Of a stretch of 64,000 bases of DNA, positions 27,887 through 35,214 are shown one piece after another. The notes beneath the pieces are model-generated. The model searched no databases. It saw only the letters and a program-made list of their open reading frames with translations, and was not told the origin of the DNA. The stretch is from Hyphomicrobium facile (GTDB taxonomy: Bacteria > Pseudomonadota > Alphaproteobacteria > Rhizobiales > Hyphomicrobiaceae): contig NZ_FPCH01000005.1 in assembly GCF_900116175.1 (NCBI RefSeq), positions 216,421 through 280,420 on the forward strand, in the 5' to 3' direction. Position 1 is the stretch's first letter. Each line of letters opens with the position of its first letter. Position numbers and translations under genes: made by a program.

Positions 27887-29179
27887 ATGGCCGGCAAGCT
27901 TGCAAGTGAAGATCTGATAGCGGTTGCGGGCGGCGGGCTTTTGCATCGCCGCCTTTTTCTCAAGGCGGGACTGGTTCTCGCGACGGCCCAGACGGCGACA
28001 TCGCTCAGAGCGGAAGAAGCGTCGCCGCCCAAGGCAGAAGATCCGGCTGATCCTTCCTGGATCCACAAAACGGGGCTTCCGTTCACCGGCTACGGCGCGC
28101 CTTCAAAATACGAAAAGCACGTCGTTCGCAACATAGGCGGCAACCGCACGCCTCAGGGCGACGGCGTTTCGTGGACGCCTCTCGAAGAGCTCGAAGGCAT
28201 CGTCACGCCGAGCGGCCTTCACTTCGAGCGTCATCATGACGGTGTGCCGGAAATCGATCCGGCCGTGCACAGGCTCGTCATCCACGGCCTTGTCCAGCGG
28301 CCTTTGGAATTTACCGTCGCGAACCTGCTGCGATATCCGATGCGCTCGCGCTTTCTCTTCATCGAGTGCGGCGGCAACAGCAACGCCGGGTGGCACGAGG
28401 AGCCGATCCAGCGTCCCGCCGGGGCTTTCCACGGGCTCGTTTCGTGTGCGGAATGGACCGGCGTGCCCCTCTCCCTTCTGCTCAACGAGGCGGGCGTCGA
28501 TCCGAAGGCCTCGTGGGTCATCGCCGAGGGCGCCGATGCCGGGCTGCTCAACGTCAGCCTGCCGCTTTCAAAGCTGATGGATGATGCGATGGTCGGCCTC
28601 TATCAGAATGGCGAACGCGTGCGGCCCGAGAACGGCTATCCAATCCGGCTGATCGTGCCGGGCTGGGAAGGCATCACCAATGTCAAATGGCTGCGCCGCC
28701 TGCACGTCACCGACGCTCCGGCGATGACGCGCAATGAAACTGCGAAATACACCGAGCTTCTGCCGTCCGGCAAAGCGCGCATGTTCACGTTCGTGATGGA
28801 TGCCAAATCGCTGATCACGTCGCCCTCGCCGGGTCAGAAGATGCACGGGGCGAATGTCTATGAAATTCGCGGGCTCGCGTGGAGCGGCAGCGGCAAGATC
28901 AGCAAGGTGGAAGTTTCGGCGGACGGCGGCAAATCATGGGCCGAGGCAGAGCTGCAGGATCCAGTCATGTCGCAATGCTTCACGCGGTTTCGCTCTCCGT
29001 GGGCTTGGGACGGCAAGGCTGCGCTGCTCAAAAGCCGAGCGACGGACGAGACGGGCTACGTCCAACCCGAGCGCGACGTGTTGATCAAAGAACGCGGACG
29101 CGAAGGGTACTTTCATTACAACGCGATTGTCTGCTGGGCTGTTGATGAAGATGGTACGATCAGCCATGTCTATGCTTAG
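27887..29179 (+). CDS. soxC: SoxC-like molybdopterin sulfane/sulfite dehydrogenase
   Basis: This 430-residue sulfite-oxidase-family molybdoenzyme has a Tat signal (HRRLFLKAGLVLATAQT, residues 20-36). The Mo-cofactor cysteine is C161 (FLFIECGGNSNAGWHEEP). The dimerisation domain in the last third carries WSGSGKISKVEVSADGGKSW. I use the ATG at 27887, with GCGGAAC upstream, rather than the TTG at 27872; both keep the Tat motif. In the Sox system SoxC, together with cytochrome SoxD, oxidises the carrier-bound sulfane sulfur. It lies 21 bases after the carrier gene and overlaps the cytochrome gene. Confidence 0.9.
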   Translation: MAGKLASEDLIAVAGGGLLHRRLFLKAGLVLATAQTATSLRAEEASPPKAEDPADPSWIHKTGLPFTGYGAPSKYEKHVVRNIGGNRTPQGDGVSWTPLEELEGIVTPSGLHFERHHDGVPEIDPAVHRLVIHGLVQRPLEFTVANLLRYPMRSRFLFIECGGNSNAGWHEEPIQRPAGAFHGLVSCAEWTGVPLSLLLNEAGVDPKASWVIAEGADAGLLNVSLPLSKLMDDAMVGLYQNGERVRPENGYPIRLIVPGWEGITNVKWLRRLHVTDAPAMTRNETAKYTELLPSGKARMFTFVMDAKSLITSPSPGQKMHGANVYEIRGLAWSGSGKISKVEVSADGGKSWAEAELQDPVMSQCFTRFRSPWAWDGKAALLKSRATDETGYVQPERDVLIKERGREGYFHYNAIVCWAVDEDGTISHVYA

Positions 29180-29705
29180 GCGCGTTGCGGCTGCGATAGT
29201 CGTTCCGGTTGTGGCAACGGTGGCCATCGCCGAGGATGCTGGCGTCAAAGCTCCCCGCCTGGGCACACCCTTGAGTGCCGACGCAATCGCGAAATGGGAT
29301 CGCACAATCTTCGCCGATGGGCGTGGACTGCCGCCAGGTAAAGGCACCGCGAAAGACGGCCGCGTCATCTACGAGCAGAAATGCGCGAGCTGTCACGGCG
29401 AGCACGGCGAAGGCGGCACGTCGGAAGAACTCGTCAGCGGACCAACACCACCCTCGCCCGATAATCCGAGCAAAGCGATCGGCTCTTATTGGCCGTATGC
29501 GACGACGATCTTTGATTTCGTTCGCCGCAGCATGCCGCCTGCGGCTCCAGGTTCACTATCCGCAGATGAGACCTACGCCGTCACGGCCTACCTGCTCGCC
29601 GCGAATGCGATCATTCCGGAGGGCGCGAAGATGGACGCGAAAACGCTGGCCGCGGTGCGAATGCCGAACCGCGACGGCTTCATCTGGATCGACATAAAAA
29701 AGTAA
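29166..29705 (+). CDS. soxD: SoxD-like c-type cytochrome (single-heme short form)
   Basis: This 179-residue secreted cytochrome has a signal segment of about 22 residues. One heme site, CASCH, occupies residues 73-77, with a likely axial methionine at about 123 (FVRRSMPPAAPG). The blocks KAIGSYWPYATTIFDFV and ADETYAVTAYLLAANAIIP match the N-terminal half of SoxD. Classical diheme SoxD is about twice this size, so this is a one-domain version. The ATG at 29166 lies inside the end of soxC (14-base overlap). It is expected to take electrons from the SoxC-like subunit. Confidence 0.87.
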   Translation: MSMLRRVAAAIVVPVVATVAIAEDAGVKAPRLGTPLSADAIAKWDRTIFADGRGLPPGKGTAKDGRVIYEQKCASCHGEHGEGGTSEELVSGPTPPSPDNPSKAIGSYWPYATTIFDFVRRSMPPAAPGSLSADETYAVTAYLLAANAIIPEGAKMDAKTLAAVRMPNRDGFIWIDIKK

Positions 29706-29718
29706 GTTTGCGCCGCGT

Positions 29719-31101
29719 TCAGAAATTAATCTTCGCGCCAAAGATGCCCGCCTGGAACGCATCGAGCGAGGTTTTCCCCACGGGAGCGCCACCACCCGTA
29801 GCCGTCACGCTATTGCCAAACATATCTCCATCGGCGTGCTCGTAGACAGCATAGAGCGTCATTTCAGCCGCATCGATGTATTGAATGATACCGCCCTGCC
29901 AGAAATTGATGCTCGAGGAGACCGTCTTACCGGGATTGGAACCGGCATCGTCATGACGGTACTCGCCAAAAATGTTTGTCTTGCCGAGCGAAATCCACTT
30001 GTATTCGATACCGGGCTGGATGAACCACACGTTGCTAACAGGCTCTATAAGCTGCGGCTCTGTGGTCGTGTTCCCGGTAGCAATGTGTTGCGTACCCCAG
30101 CCGCCGAATACGAATAGTCCGGTCGGCTTGTGCATGATCGTGGCTGCGGCGCCGCCCCAGTCGCATCGAAAGTTCGGTAATGATGCCGTCGTCGTGCTCG
30201 AAGATATGCAGGCCGTTCCTCCGGCGACGTAGGTGCTCGGGGTGCCGCTGAACTGGGTGCCGGGATTATTGCTTTGGCCATAACCGCCACGGGCGAGAAC
30301 ACTGAAATCACCGATGTCGTTTTTGTACTGGAGGGCGACGTCCCATAAGGTGGCTTCGCCCCAAGCGGCAGCGGCCGAAAAGCCCTCATAAATCGGCGAG
30401 TCGTAGCGAACGACATTGCGACGTCCGCTATCGCCGGGTGTCGAATTATTGAAACCTCGCAAGGCGTCGGTCCATCTGAGTGCAGGCGAGCCAATGGGGA
30501 GCCCATTGGCCCTCAGTTGAAACTGCGACAGGTAGATCGCGGCGCCTTCCGCGTCGTTGACGTTACGTGTCAAAGTGAAATCCGCATCATCGAGAAGGTG
30601 GTAGGTTGCGGTACCGTTTTGGCCGACGGCGACCTGTCCCCATTCCTTACTCTTGACGTACCAATAGCTTTTGCGGACCAAAAGCTGATTGTCCTGGTTA
30701 TTCGGATTGCTGCTCGATGAACTCGGAGAATTCTGATTCCACTGATTTGACGGATGGCCCTGCACGCCGATCTCAAGCAGGTAACCCGCTGACACGTCAG
30801 ACGTGATCTTTGCCTCGCCGACGAACCGGAAGCGCGACTGCTCGACGGAGTTCGTGCCGACGTAGGCGTTATGCTCGGTGCCATCATCCCAAACGATGAG
30901 GTTCTCATTCACCCAGCCCGAAACCGTCAGACTGACTTTACGGTTGCCTTTGCGCGCGGTGGTCGCTTCCAATTCGGCGATACGCTCTTCAAGATCGGCG
31001 CAGCAATTTCCGCCGAGGTCAGCAGCCGCCGCCGGCGAAATCAAAATCAGGGTGGCTGCGATGCCGCCGAAGCCGCTGACAAACGCACGAGATATTCTCA
31101 T
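29719..31101 (-). CDS. Porin-like outer membrane protein
   Basis: This 460-residue protein has a signal peptide (FGGIAATLILISPAAAA). A short coiled-coil-like segment (DLEERIAELEATTARKG, about residues 35-50) follows, then VSLTVSGWVNENLIVWDDGTEH, the usual start of an alphaproteobacterial porin barrel (PF02530-like). Alternating aromatic beta-strand segments continue to the end, which finishes in Phe (GAKINF), as outer membrane barrel proteins do. I choose the ATG at 31099-31101 because GAGGGG is seven bases upstream; the frame opens with a GTG nine bases earlier. It is convergent with the sox genes. Its specificity is unknown. Confidence 0.88.
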   Translation of the reverse strand: MRISRAFVSGFGGIAATLILISPAAAADLGGNCCADLEERIAELEATTARKGNRKVSLTVSGWVNENLIVWDDGTEHNAYVGTNSVEQSRFRFVGEAKITSDVSAGYLLEIGVQGHPSNQWNQNSPSSSSSNPNNQDNQLLVRKSYWYVKSKEWGQVAVGQNGTATYHLLDDADFTLTRNVNDAEGAAIYLSQFQLRANGLPIGSPALRWTDALRGFNNSTPGDSGRRNVVRYDSPIYEGFSAAAAWGEATLWDVALQYKNDIGDFSVLARGGYGQSNNPGTQFSGTPSTYVAGGTACISSSTTTASLPNFRCDWGGAAATIMHKPTGLFVFGGWGTQHIATGNTTTEPQLIEPVSNVWFIQPGIEYKWISLGKTNIFGEYRHDDAGSNPGKTVSSSINFWQGGIIQYIDAAEMTLYAVYEHADGDMFGNSVTATGGGAPVGKTSLDAFQAGIFGAKINF

Positions 31102-31563
31102 GACTGCCACCCCTCACGGAATCATCTGCATGCCGATCATATGTGCGCGCCGCGACGGGCCAATGTTGAACGGGCGGCAACGACCGGAAGATGATTGGGT
31201 GTGACTCAAACGCTATTATTCAAAGAAGTCGAATAATTCGCCGCAACGTGCATTGAAGCGGTTGCCGTTTTTTGACGTGAGCGGGCGACATCCAGCTCAT
31301 CCGATTTCAAATAGACCCACGTGGTGATTCATTGCCCGCGGACATCGCGAAGAAAATTGCAATTTGAGCCTTTAGCGGAACAAAAAATCGTAAGGCTCGG
31401 CCTTCGCATATTGCAAGGCCGGTCGCGCCTCCGAATATCATCATGTGCAGAGTGGCGACGTCCCGAGGGCCTGGATTGGCACAGGACGCCACTATCAAGA
31501 CTGCTGACGGGCGTCCGACAAAAGTCTCCCGCCAGTCGCAACTTCAAATCAAGGACGAAAGCC
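31102..31563. other. Divergent intergenic region with an inverted repeat
   Basis: This 462-base spacer lies between the porin (minus) and a small secreted protein (plus). The clearest element is ATTATTC (31215-31221) and GAATAAT (31231-31237), a 7-9-7 inverted repeat about 115 bases upstream of the porin, in an AT-rich patch. It could be a regulator site. I found no reading frame with a signal of its own here. Confidence 0.45.
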
Positions 31564-31953
31564 ATGACAATGTCACGAGTATCGGCCACTGCCGCTGCCG
31601 TGATGGCGGCAGGTATGCTGATCACGAGCGGCGCGTTCGCGGCCGATCCAGGAACACCTGCCTCGGTAATCGCAATGAACCAAAAACCGAAGGGCGAATC
31701 CGTTTCGATTACCTATGCCTTTGCCCCCACGGACGGCACTTTGGCGATTTTCGCGGTCGATCCGCAAGGACACGCATCCGCGAAACCCCTCGGCTCAGCT
31801 GCGCTCACGCGCGGAGATCATCGCGACGTGAAAATCAAACTCAACGAAGCGTTGAAGCCGGGAACAAGGCTTTGGGCGGTCACGCAAGGCAAGGACGGCA
31901 AACCGTTCCGGAATGTCGACGGTCCGGCAGGACAGACTTTCAATATCCTGTAG
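31564..31953 (+). CDS. Small secreted protein, DUF7282-like
   Basis: This 129-residue protein has a clean Sec signal peptide (MTMSRVSATAAAVMAAGMLITSGAFA, cut near residue 26). The mature domain of about 100 residues reads VSITYAFAPTDGTLAIFAVD...ALTRGDHRDVKIKLNEAL...LWAVTQGKDGKPF. The pattern of a beta-sandwich with a G-x-H-x-D-V turn and a terminal D/G-rich loop resembles the DUF7282 group, whose function is not known. It has GGACGAAAG before the ATG. It is flanked by an orphan porin and the polyamine genes and shows no clear link to either. Confidence 0.65.
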   Translation: MTMSRVSATAAAVMAAGMLITSGAFAADPGTPASVIAMNQKPKGESVSITYAFAPTDGTLAIFAVDPQGHASAKPLGSAALTRGDHRDVKIKLNEALKPGTRLWAVTQGKDGKPFRNVDGPAGQTFNIL

Positions 31954-32280
31954 CAGGGAAGTCTTGTGGCAGCGGGGGGCAGCCCGGCGCGCTCGCTCCG
32001 GTGCCGGTGGCTTGACTTTGGCCCCGGCAAGCCGGCCGTAGGCCCGCCCCACCTTTCGGCGGAAGACGATTTTGGCCCGAAACTCAAGAAATGGCGTCTC
32101 CGGGACCGTCACAAAGCCGCTTTGTGACAGTTTACGCTTGCCGTTCCATCCGCATGGGGGGGGCGGCCGTGACCGCTTAGTATTGAATTAATGTCCGGGG
32201 TGCCCTATTTCGGGCCCCCAGCGCAGCTTTACGCGCTTGCTGGAGCCGGCGAGACCGGCCTTTCAACATCGGAGCGTTCG
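31954..32280. other. Intergenic region with strong hairpin
   Basis: This is a 327-base gap before the polyamine operon. It contains the perfect inverted repeat at 32107-32127 (listed separately), a run of eight G at 32156-32163 and an AT-rich segment near 32180 (TTGAATTAATG) that could be part of a promoter. An open frame continues upstream of the chosen carboxynorspermidine synthase start to 32191 but carries no family residues. Confidence 0.45.
32107..32127. repeat. Perfect 9-base inverted repeat (hairpin or operator)
   Basis: GTCACAAAG and CTTTGTGAC flank a 3-base centre (CCG). AGTTTA follows on the plus strand. It may be the terminator of the DUF7282-like gene 153 bases upstream, or a dimeric regulator site for the polyamine operon 154 bases downstream. 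The lack of a T-run favours the second. Confidence 0.45.
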
Positions 32281-33495
32281 TTGGACAACGTACTTATCAT
32301 CGGGGCAGGTGCTGCAGGCTCGGTCGTCGCGAAGAAATGCGCGATGAACCGCGATGTTTTCAAAAAGATCCATCTTGCTTCGCGCCGCATCGAAAGCTGC
32401 AAGAAGGTCCAGGCCGAATGCAAAACGCCGATCGAGATTTCGCAACTCGATGCGGACAACGTCGCCGACACGGTCGCGCTATTGAACAAGGTCAAGCCCG
32501 ACCTCGTCATCAACATGGCGCTTCCCTACCAGGATCTTGCGATCATGGACGCGTGCCTCGAGGCCGGCGTCAACTACATGGACACCGCGAACTACGAGCC
32601 GCGCGACGAAGCCAAGTTCACCTACAAGTACCAATGGCCGTATAACGATAAATTCAAAGCCAAGGGGCTCATGGCCGTCCTGGGCTGCGGTTTCGATCCG
32701 GGCGTCACGAACATCTTCTGCGCCTACGCGCAGGAGAACCTGTACGATGAGATCCACACGATCGACATCATCGATTGCAACGCGGGCAGCCACGGCAAGG
32801 CATTCGCCACGAACTTCAATCCGGAGATCAACCTTCGGGAAGTGACGCAGCGCGGCAAGTATTGGAAAAACGGCGAATGGATCGAGATCGATCCGCTGTC
32901 GATCTCGACGATGATCGACTATCCGGAAGTCGGGCCCGTCAAATCCTACCTCATCTATCATGAGGAGGAAGAGAGCCTCGTCGAGAACATCAAGGGTCTG
33001 AAAGAGATCCGTTTCTGGATGACGTTCTCGGACAATTACATCAAACACCTCGAAGTGCTGCAAAACGTCGGCATGACGCGCATCGACCCCGTCATGCATA
33101 AGGGCACGCCCATCATTCCGATGGAGTTCCTGAAATCCGTTCTTCCCGAGCCGTCGTCGCTTGCCGAGAATTACACCGGCAAAACGTCCATCGGCGTCGT
33201 CCTCAAGGGCGAGAAGAAGGGCAAGAAGAAGCGGTACATGATCTGGAACGTATGCGATCACGCCGAGACCAACAAAGAAGTCGGCGCGCAGGCGGTTTCC
33301 TATACGACCGGCGTCCCCGCGGTCACCGGCGCGATCATGATGTTCAAGGGCATCTGGAAGGGCAAAGGCGTTTTCAACGTCGAGCAGCTGCCGCCCGAGC
33401 CGTTCCTCGAAGAGCTCGCCGAGCAGGGCCTGCCCTGGCAGGTGAAGGAAATCGAGAAGGCCGACCAGAAGAAGCTTTTCGCGGTCGAGACCTGA
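32281..33495 (+). CDS. Carboxynorspermidine/carboxyspermidine synthase (saccharopine dehydrogenase family)
   Basis: This 404-residue NADPH-dependent enzyme condenses aspartate semialdehyde with a diamine (putrescine or diaminopropane) to form carboxyspermidine or carboxynorspermidine. The Rossmann motif VLIIGAGAAGSV starts at residue 4. Other family blocks are INMALPYQDLAIMDACLEAGVNYMDTANYE, LGCGFDPGVTNIF and DCNAGSHGKAFATNFNPEINLREV. I take the TTG at 32281 with GGAG six bases upstream; the frame opens at 32191 but those 30 residues precede the Rossmann strand. The product is used by the decarboxylase two genes on. Confidence 0.9.
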   Translation: MDNVLIIGAGAAGSVVAKKCAMNRDVFKKIHLASRRIESCKKVQAECKTPIEISQLDADNVADTVALLNKVKPDLVINMALPYQDLAIMDACLEAGVNYMDTANYEPRDEAKFTYKYQWPYNDKFKAKGLMAVLGCGFDPGVTNIFCAYAQENLYDEIHTIDIIDCNAGSHGKAFATNFNPEINLREVTQRGKYWKNGEWIEIDPLSISTMIDYPEVGPVKSYLIYHEEEESLVENIKGLKEIRFWMTFSDNYIKHLEVLQNVGMTRIDPVMHKGTPIIPMEFLKSVLPEPSSLAENYTGKTSIGVVLKGEKKGKKKRYMIWNVCDHAETNKEVGAQAVSYTTGVPAVTGAIMMFKGIWKGKGVFNVEQLPPEPFLEELAEQGLPWQVKEIEKADQKKLFAVET

Positions 33496-33932
33496 TGAGC
33501 GAAGCCGATATCCTTTCGATCCGCAACGAGCTGACGGGCCTCGTCGTCTCCGTCGTTTCGGTGAGCTTCGGAATGATATCGGCCTACATCGCCGGGCTTT
33601 GGCTCTTCCTTCGGGAGGCGCCAATCTCGCTTCGGCTGCTCGCCTTTACCTTGTTGTCGTGCGGCCTCGCTTTCATGGGTGCGCTGACATGGGGCCTGAA
33701 TGACCTGCTGGCCGGAACCGACCACGCGTGGGCGAAGCTCGTCAGTCCCGCAAGCGAAATTCCGGGCTTCGGCAACGCGCGGCCGCCTTGGCTCCACGGT
33801 TTGACGCTCTACGAAGCTTCGGCGTTACTTGGAAGTTTTGCATTCGGGGCCATCTATATCTCGCTCGCCTATCTGACCTTCATCTACAGATGGCCGGGCT
33901 CGACCGCGGGACCGGTGCGCGTCTCGCAGTAA
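33495..33932 (+). CDS. Small multi-spanning membrane protein inside the polyamine operon
   Basis: I do not recognise this 145-residue protein. It has three hydrophobic segments (about residues 15-38, 47-68 and 108-132), separated by a polar loop with WLHGLTLYE just before the last one. Its ATG overlaps the stop of the preceding synthase (TGATG) and it is 31 bases before the decarboxylase gene, so it is almost surely co-transcribed and coupled. Such placement suggests a membrane role linked to polyamines, but nothing in the sequence proves that. Confidence 0.75.
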   Translation: MSEADILSIRNELTGLVVSVVSVSFGMISAYIAGLWLFLREAPISLRLLAFTLLSCGLAFMGALTWGLNDLLAGTDHAWAKLVSPASEIPGFGNARPPWLHGLTLYEASALLGSFAFGAIYISLAYLTFIYRWPGSTAGPVRVSQ

Positions 33933-33963
33933 CAGCTTTCGCTAACTCCACCGGTGACCCGAA

Positions 33964-35133
33964 TTGTCCGATCTCTCCAAGTTGAAATTGCAGTCGTTCG
34001 ACTGGGCCCAGTCGATTGCGACGCCCTCGTACGTTCTCGACGTCGCGGCGCTCAAGCGCAATCTCGCGCGCGCGGCTGAGATCAAGCGCGAAACGGGATG
34101 CAAAATTCTCCTCGCCACGAAGGCGTTTGCGCTTCCGGCCGCCTTTACCCTGATGCGCGACGTTCTCGACGGCACAACCGCGAGCGGCGAATACGAAGCG
34201 CGCCTCGGCCATGACGAGTTCGGCAAGGAAGTGCACGTCTACTCTCCCGCCTATGCGACTGGCGAAGTCGAGCGGCTTACGAAGCTCGCGCAGCACATCT
34301 ATTTCAATTCGCCCGACCAGATTGCGAAGAATCTTTCCGTCGTCAGGTCGCATCCGGGCGTCAAGATCGGCATCCGGATCAATCCCGGCTATTCCAACGC
34401 GACGCTCGGCGGCGCGCTTTACGATCCGTGCGCGCCCAACTCACGTTTCGGCGCAACGCCTGATACGCTCGATCGCGTGCCTTGGGACGAAGTCGACATT
34501 CTGCACACACACGCCCTCTGCGAGTCCGGCGATGAAGGATCCGTCGGGCTCATCGAGCATGTCGGACGCGTGTTCGGAGATTATGTGCGCCGCGTGAAGA
34601 CCGTCAATTTCGGCGGCGGTCATTTCATCAATAAGCCGGGCTACGATATCGGAAAGTTGATCGCCGCCATCAACGCGTTCAAAACCGCGTTCAACGTCGA
34701 CGTCATCCTGGAGCCCGGCGCCGGTCTTGTCGTCAATACTGGCTATCTGGTCGGGAGCGTTCTCGATATTCACCACAACGGCAAGGACATCGCCATTCTC
34801 GATGCCTCGGCCTCGACGCACATGCCCGACGTTCTCGAGGTGCCCTACACTCCGGAAGTGATCGGGGCCGCTCCGCCAGGCGAAAAGCCGCATTCCTACA
34901 TCCTTGGCGGGAAGACCTGCATGACCGGCGACATCATCGGTGAATATTCCTTCGATCGGCCGCTGAAGACCGGAGATCGCGTGATTTTTACGGATATGAT
35001 GCAATATTCGTTCGTCAAGAATAACACCTTCAACGGCGTGCCTTTGCCCGATCTTGCCGTTCTTGACGAAGATGGCACTACGCGGACGCTTCGGTCATTT
35101 GGCTACGATGATTTCCGCCATCGGCTGGGGTAG
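33964..35133 (+). CDS. nspC: Carboxynorspermidine decarboxylase
   Basis: This 389-residue PLP enzyme of the alanine racemase-like fold III decarboxylates carboxy(nor)spermidine to the free polyamine. The PLP lysine is K53 (ILLATKAFALPA). Other blocks are HTHALCESGDEGS, NFGGGHFINKPGYD and the EPGAGLVVNTGYLVGSV phosphate loop. The active-site CMTGDIIGEYSF with the conserved cysteine is near residue 320. The start is TTG at 33964 after a GGTGA site. With the synthase it gives the aspartate-semialdehyde route to spermidine, which does not need S-adenosylmethionine. Confidence 0.93.
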   Translation: MSDLSKLKLQSFDWAQSIATPSYVLDVAALKRNLARAAEIKRETGCKILLATKAFALPAAFTLMRDVLDGTTASGEYEARLGHDEFGKEVHVYSPAYATGEVERLTKLAQHIYFNSPDQIAKNLSVVRSHPGVKIGIRINPGYSNATLGGALYDPCAPNSRFGATPDTLDRVPWDEVDILHTHALCESGDEGSVGLIEHVGRVFGDYVRRVKTVNFGGGHFINKPGYDIGKLIAAINAFKTAFNVDVILEPGAGLVVNTGYLVGSVLDIHHNGKDIAILDASASTHMPDVLEVPYTPEVIGAAPPGEKPHSYILGGKTCMTGDIIGEYSFDRPLKTGDRVIFTDMMQYSFVKNNTFNGVPLPDLAVLDEDGTTRTLRSFGYDDFRHRLG

Positions 35134-35214
35134 AAGCGAAGAGGTGGCTGCGATTGCGATGCGATTGAGCGTGCTGATCGAGAGCCGCCGAAGATAACCT
35201 TCACGGCGGGTATT

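Noticed and set aside
31470..31500. Second sigma-54 promoter (TTGGCACAGGACGCC) before the small secreted protein
   Set aside because: It lacks the GC at the -12 position with correct spacing; only the -24 half matches.
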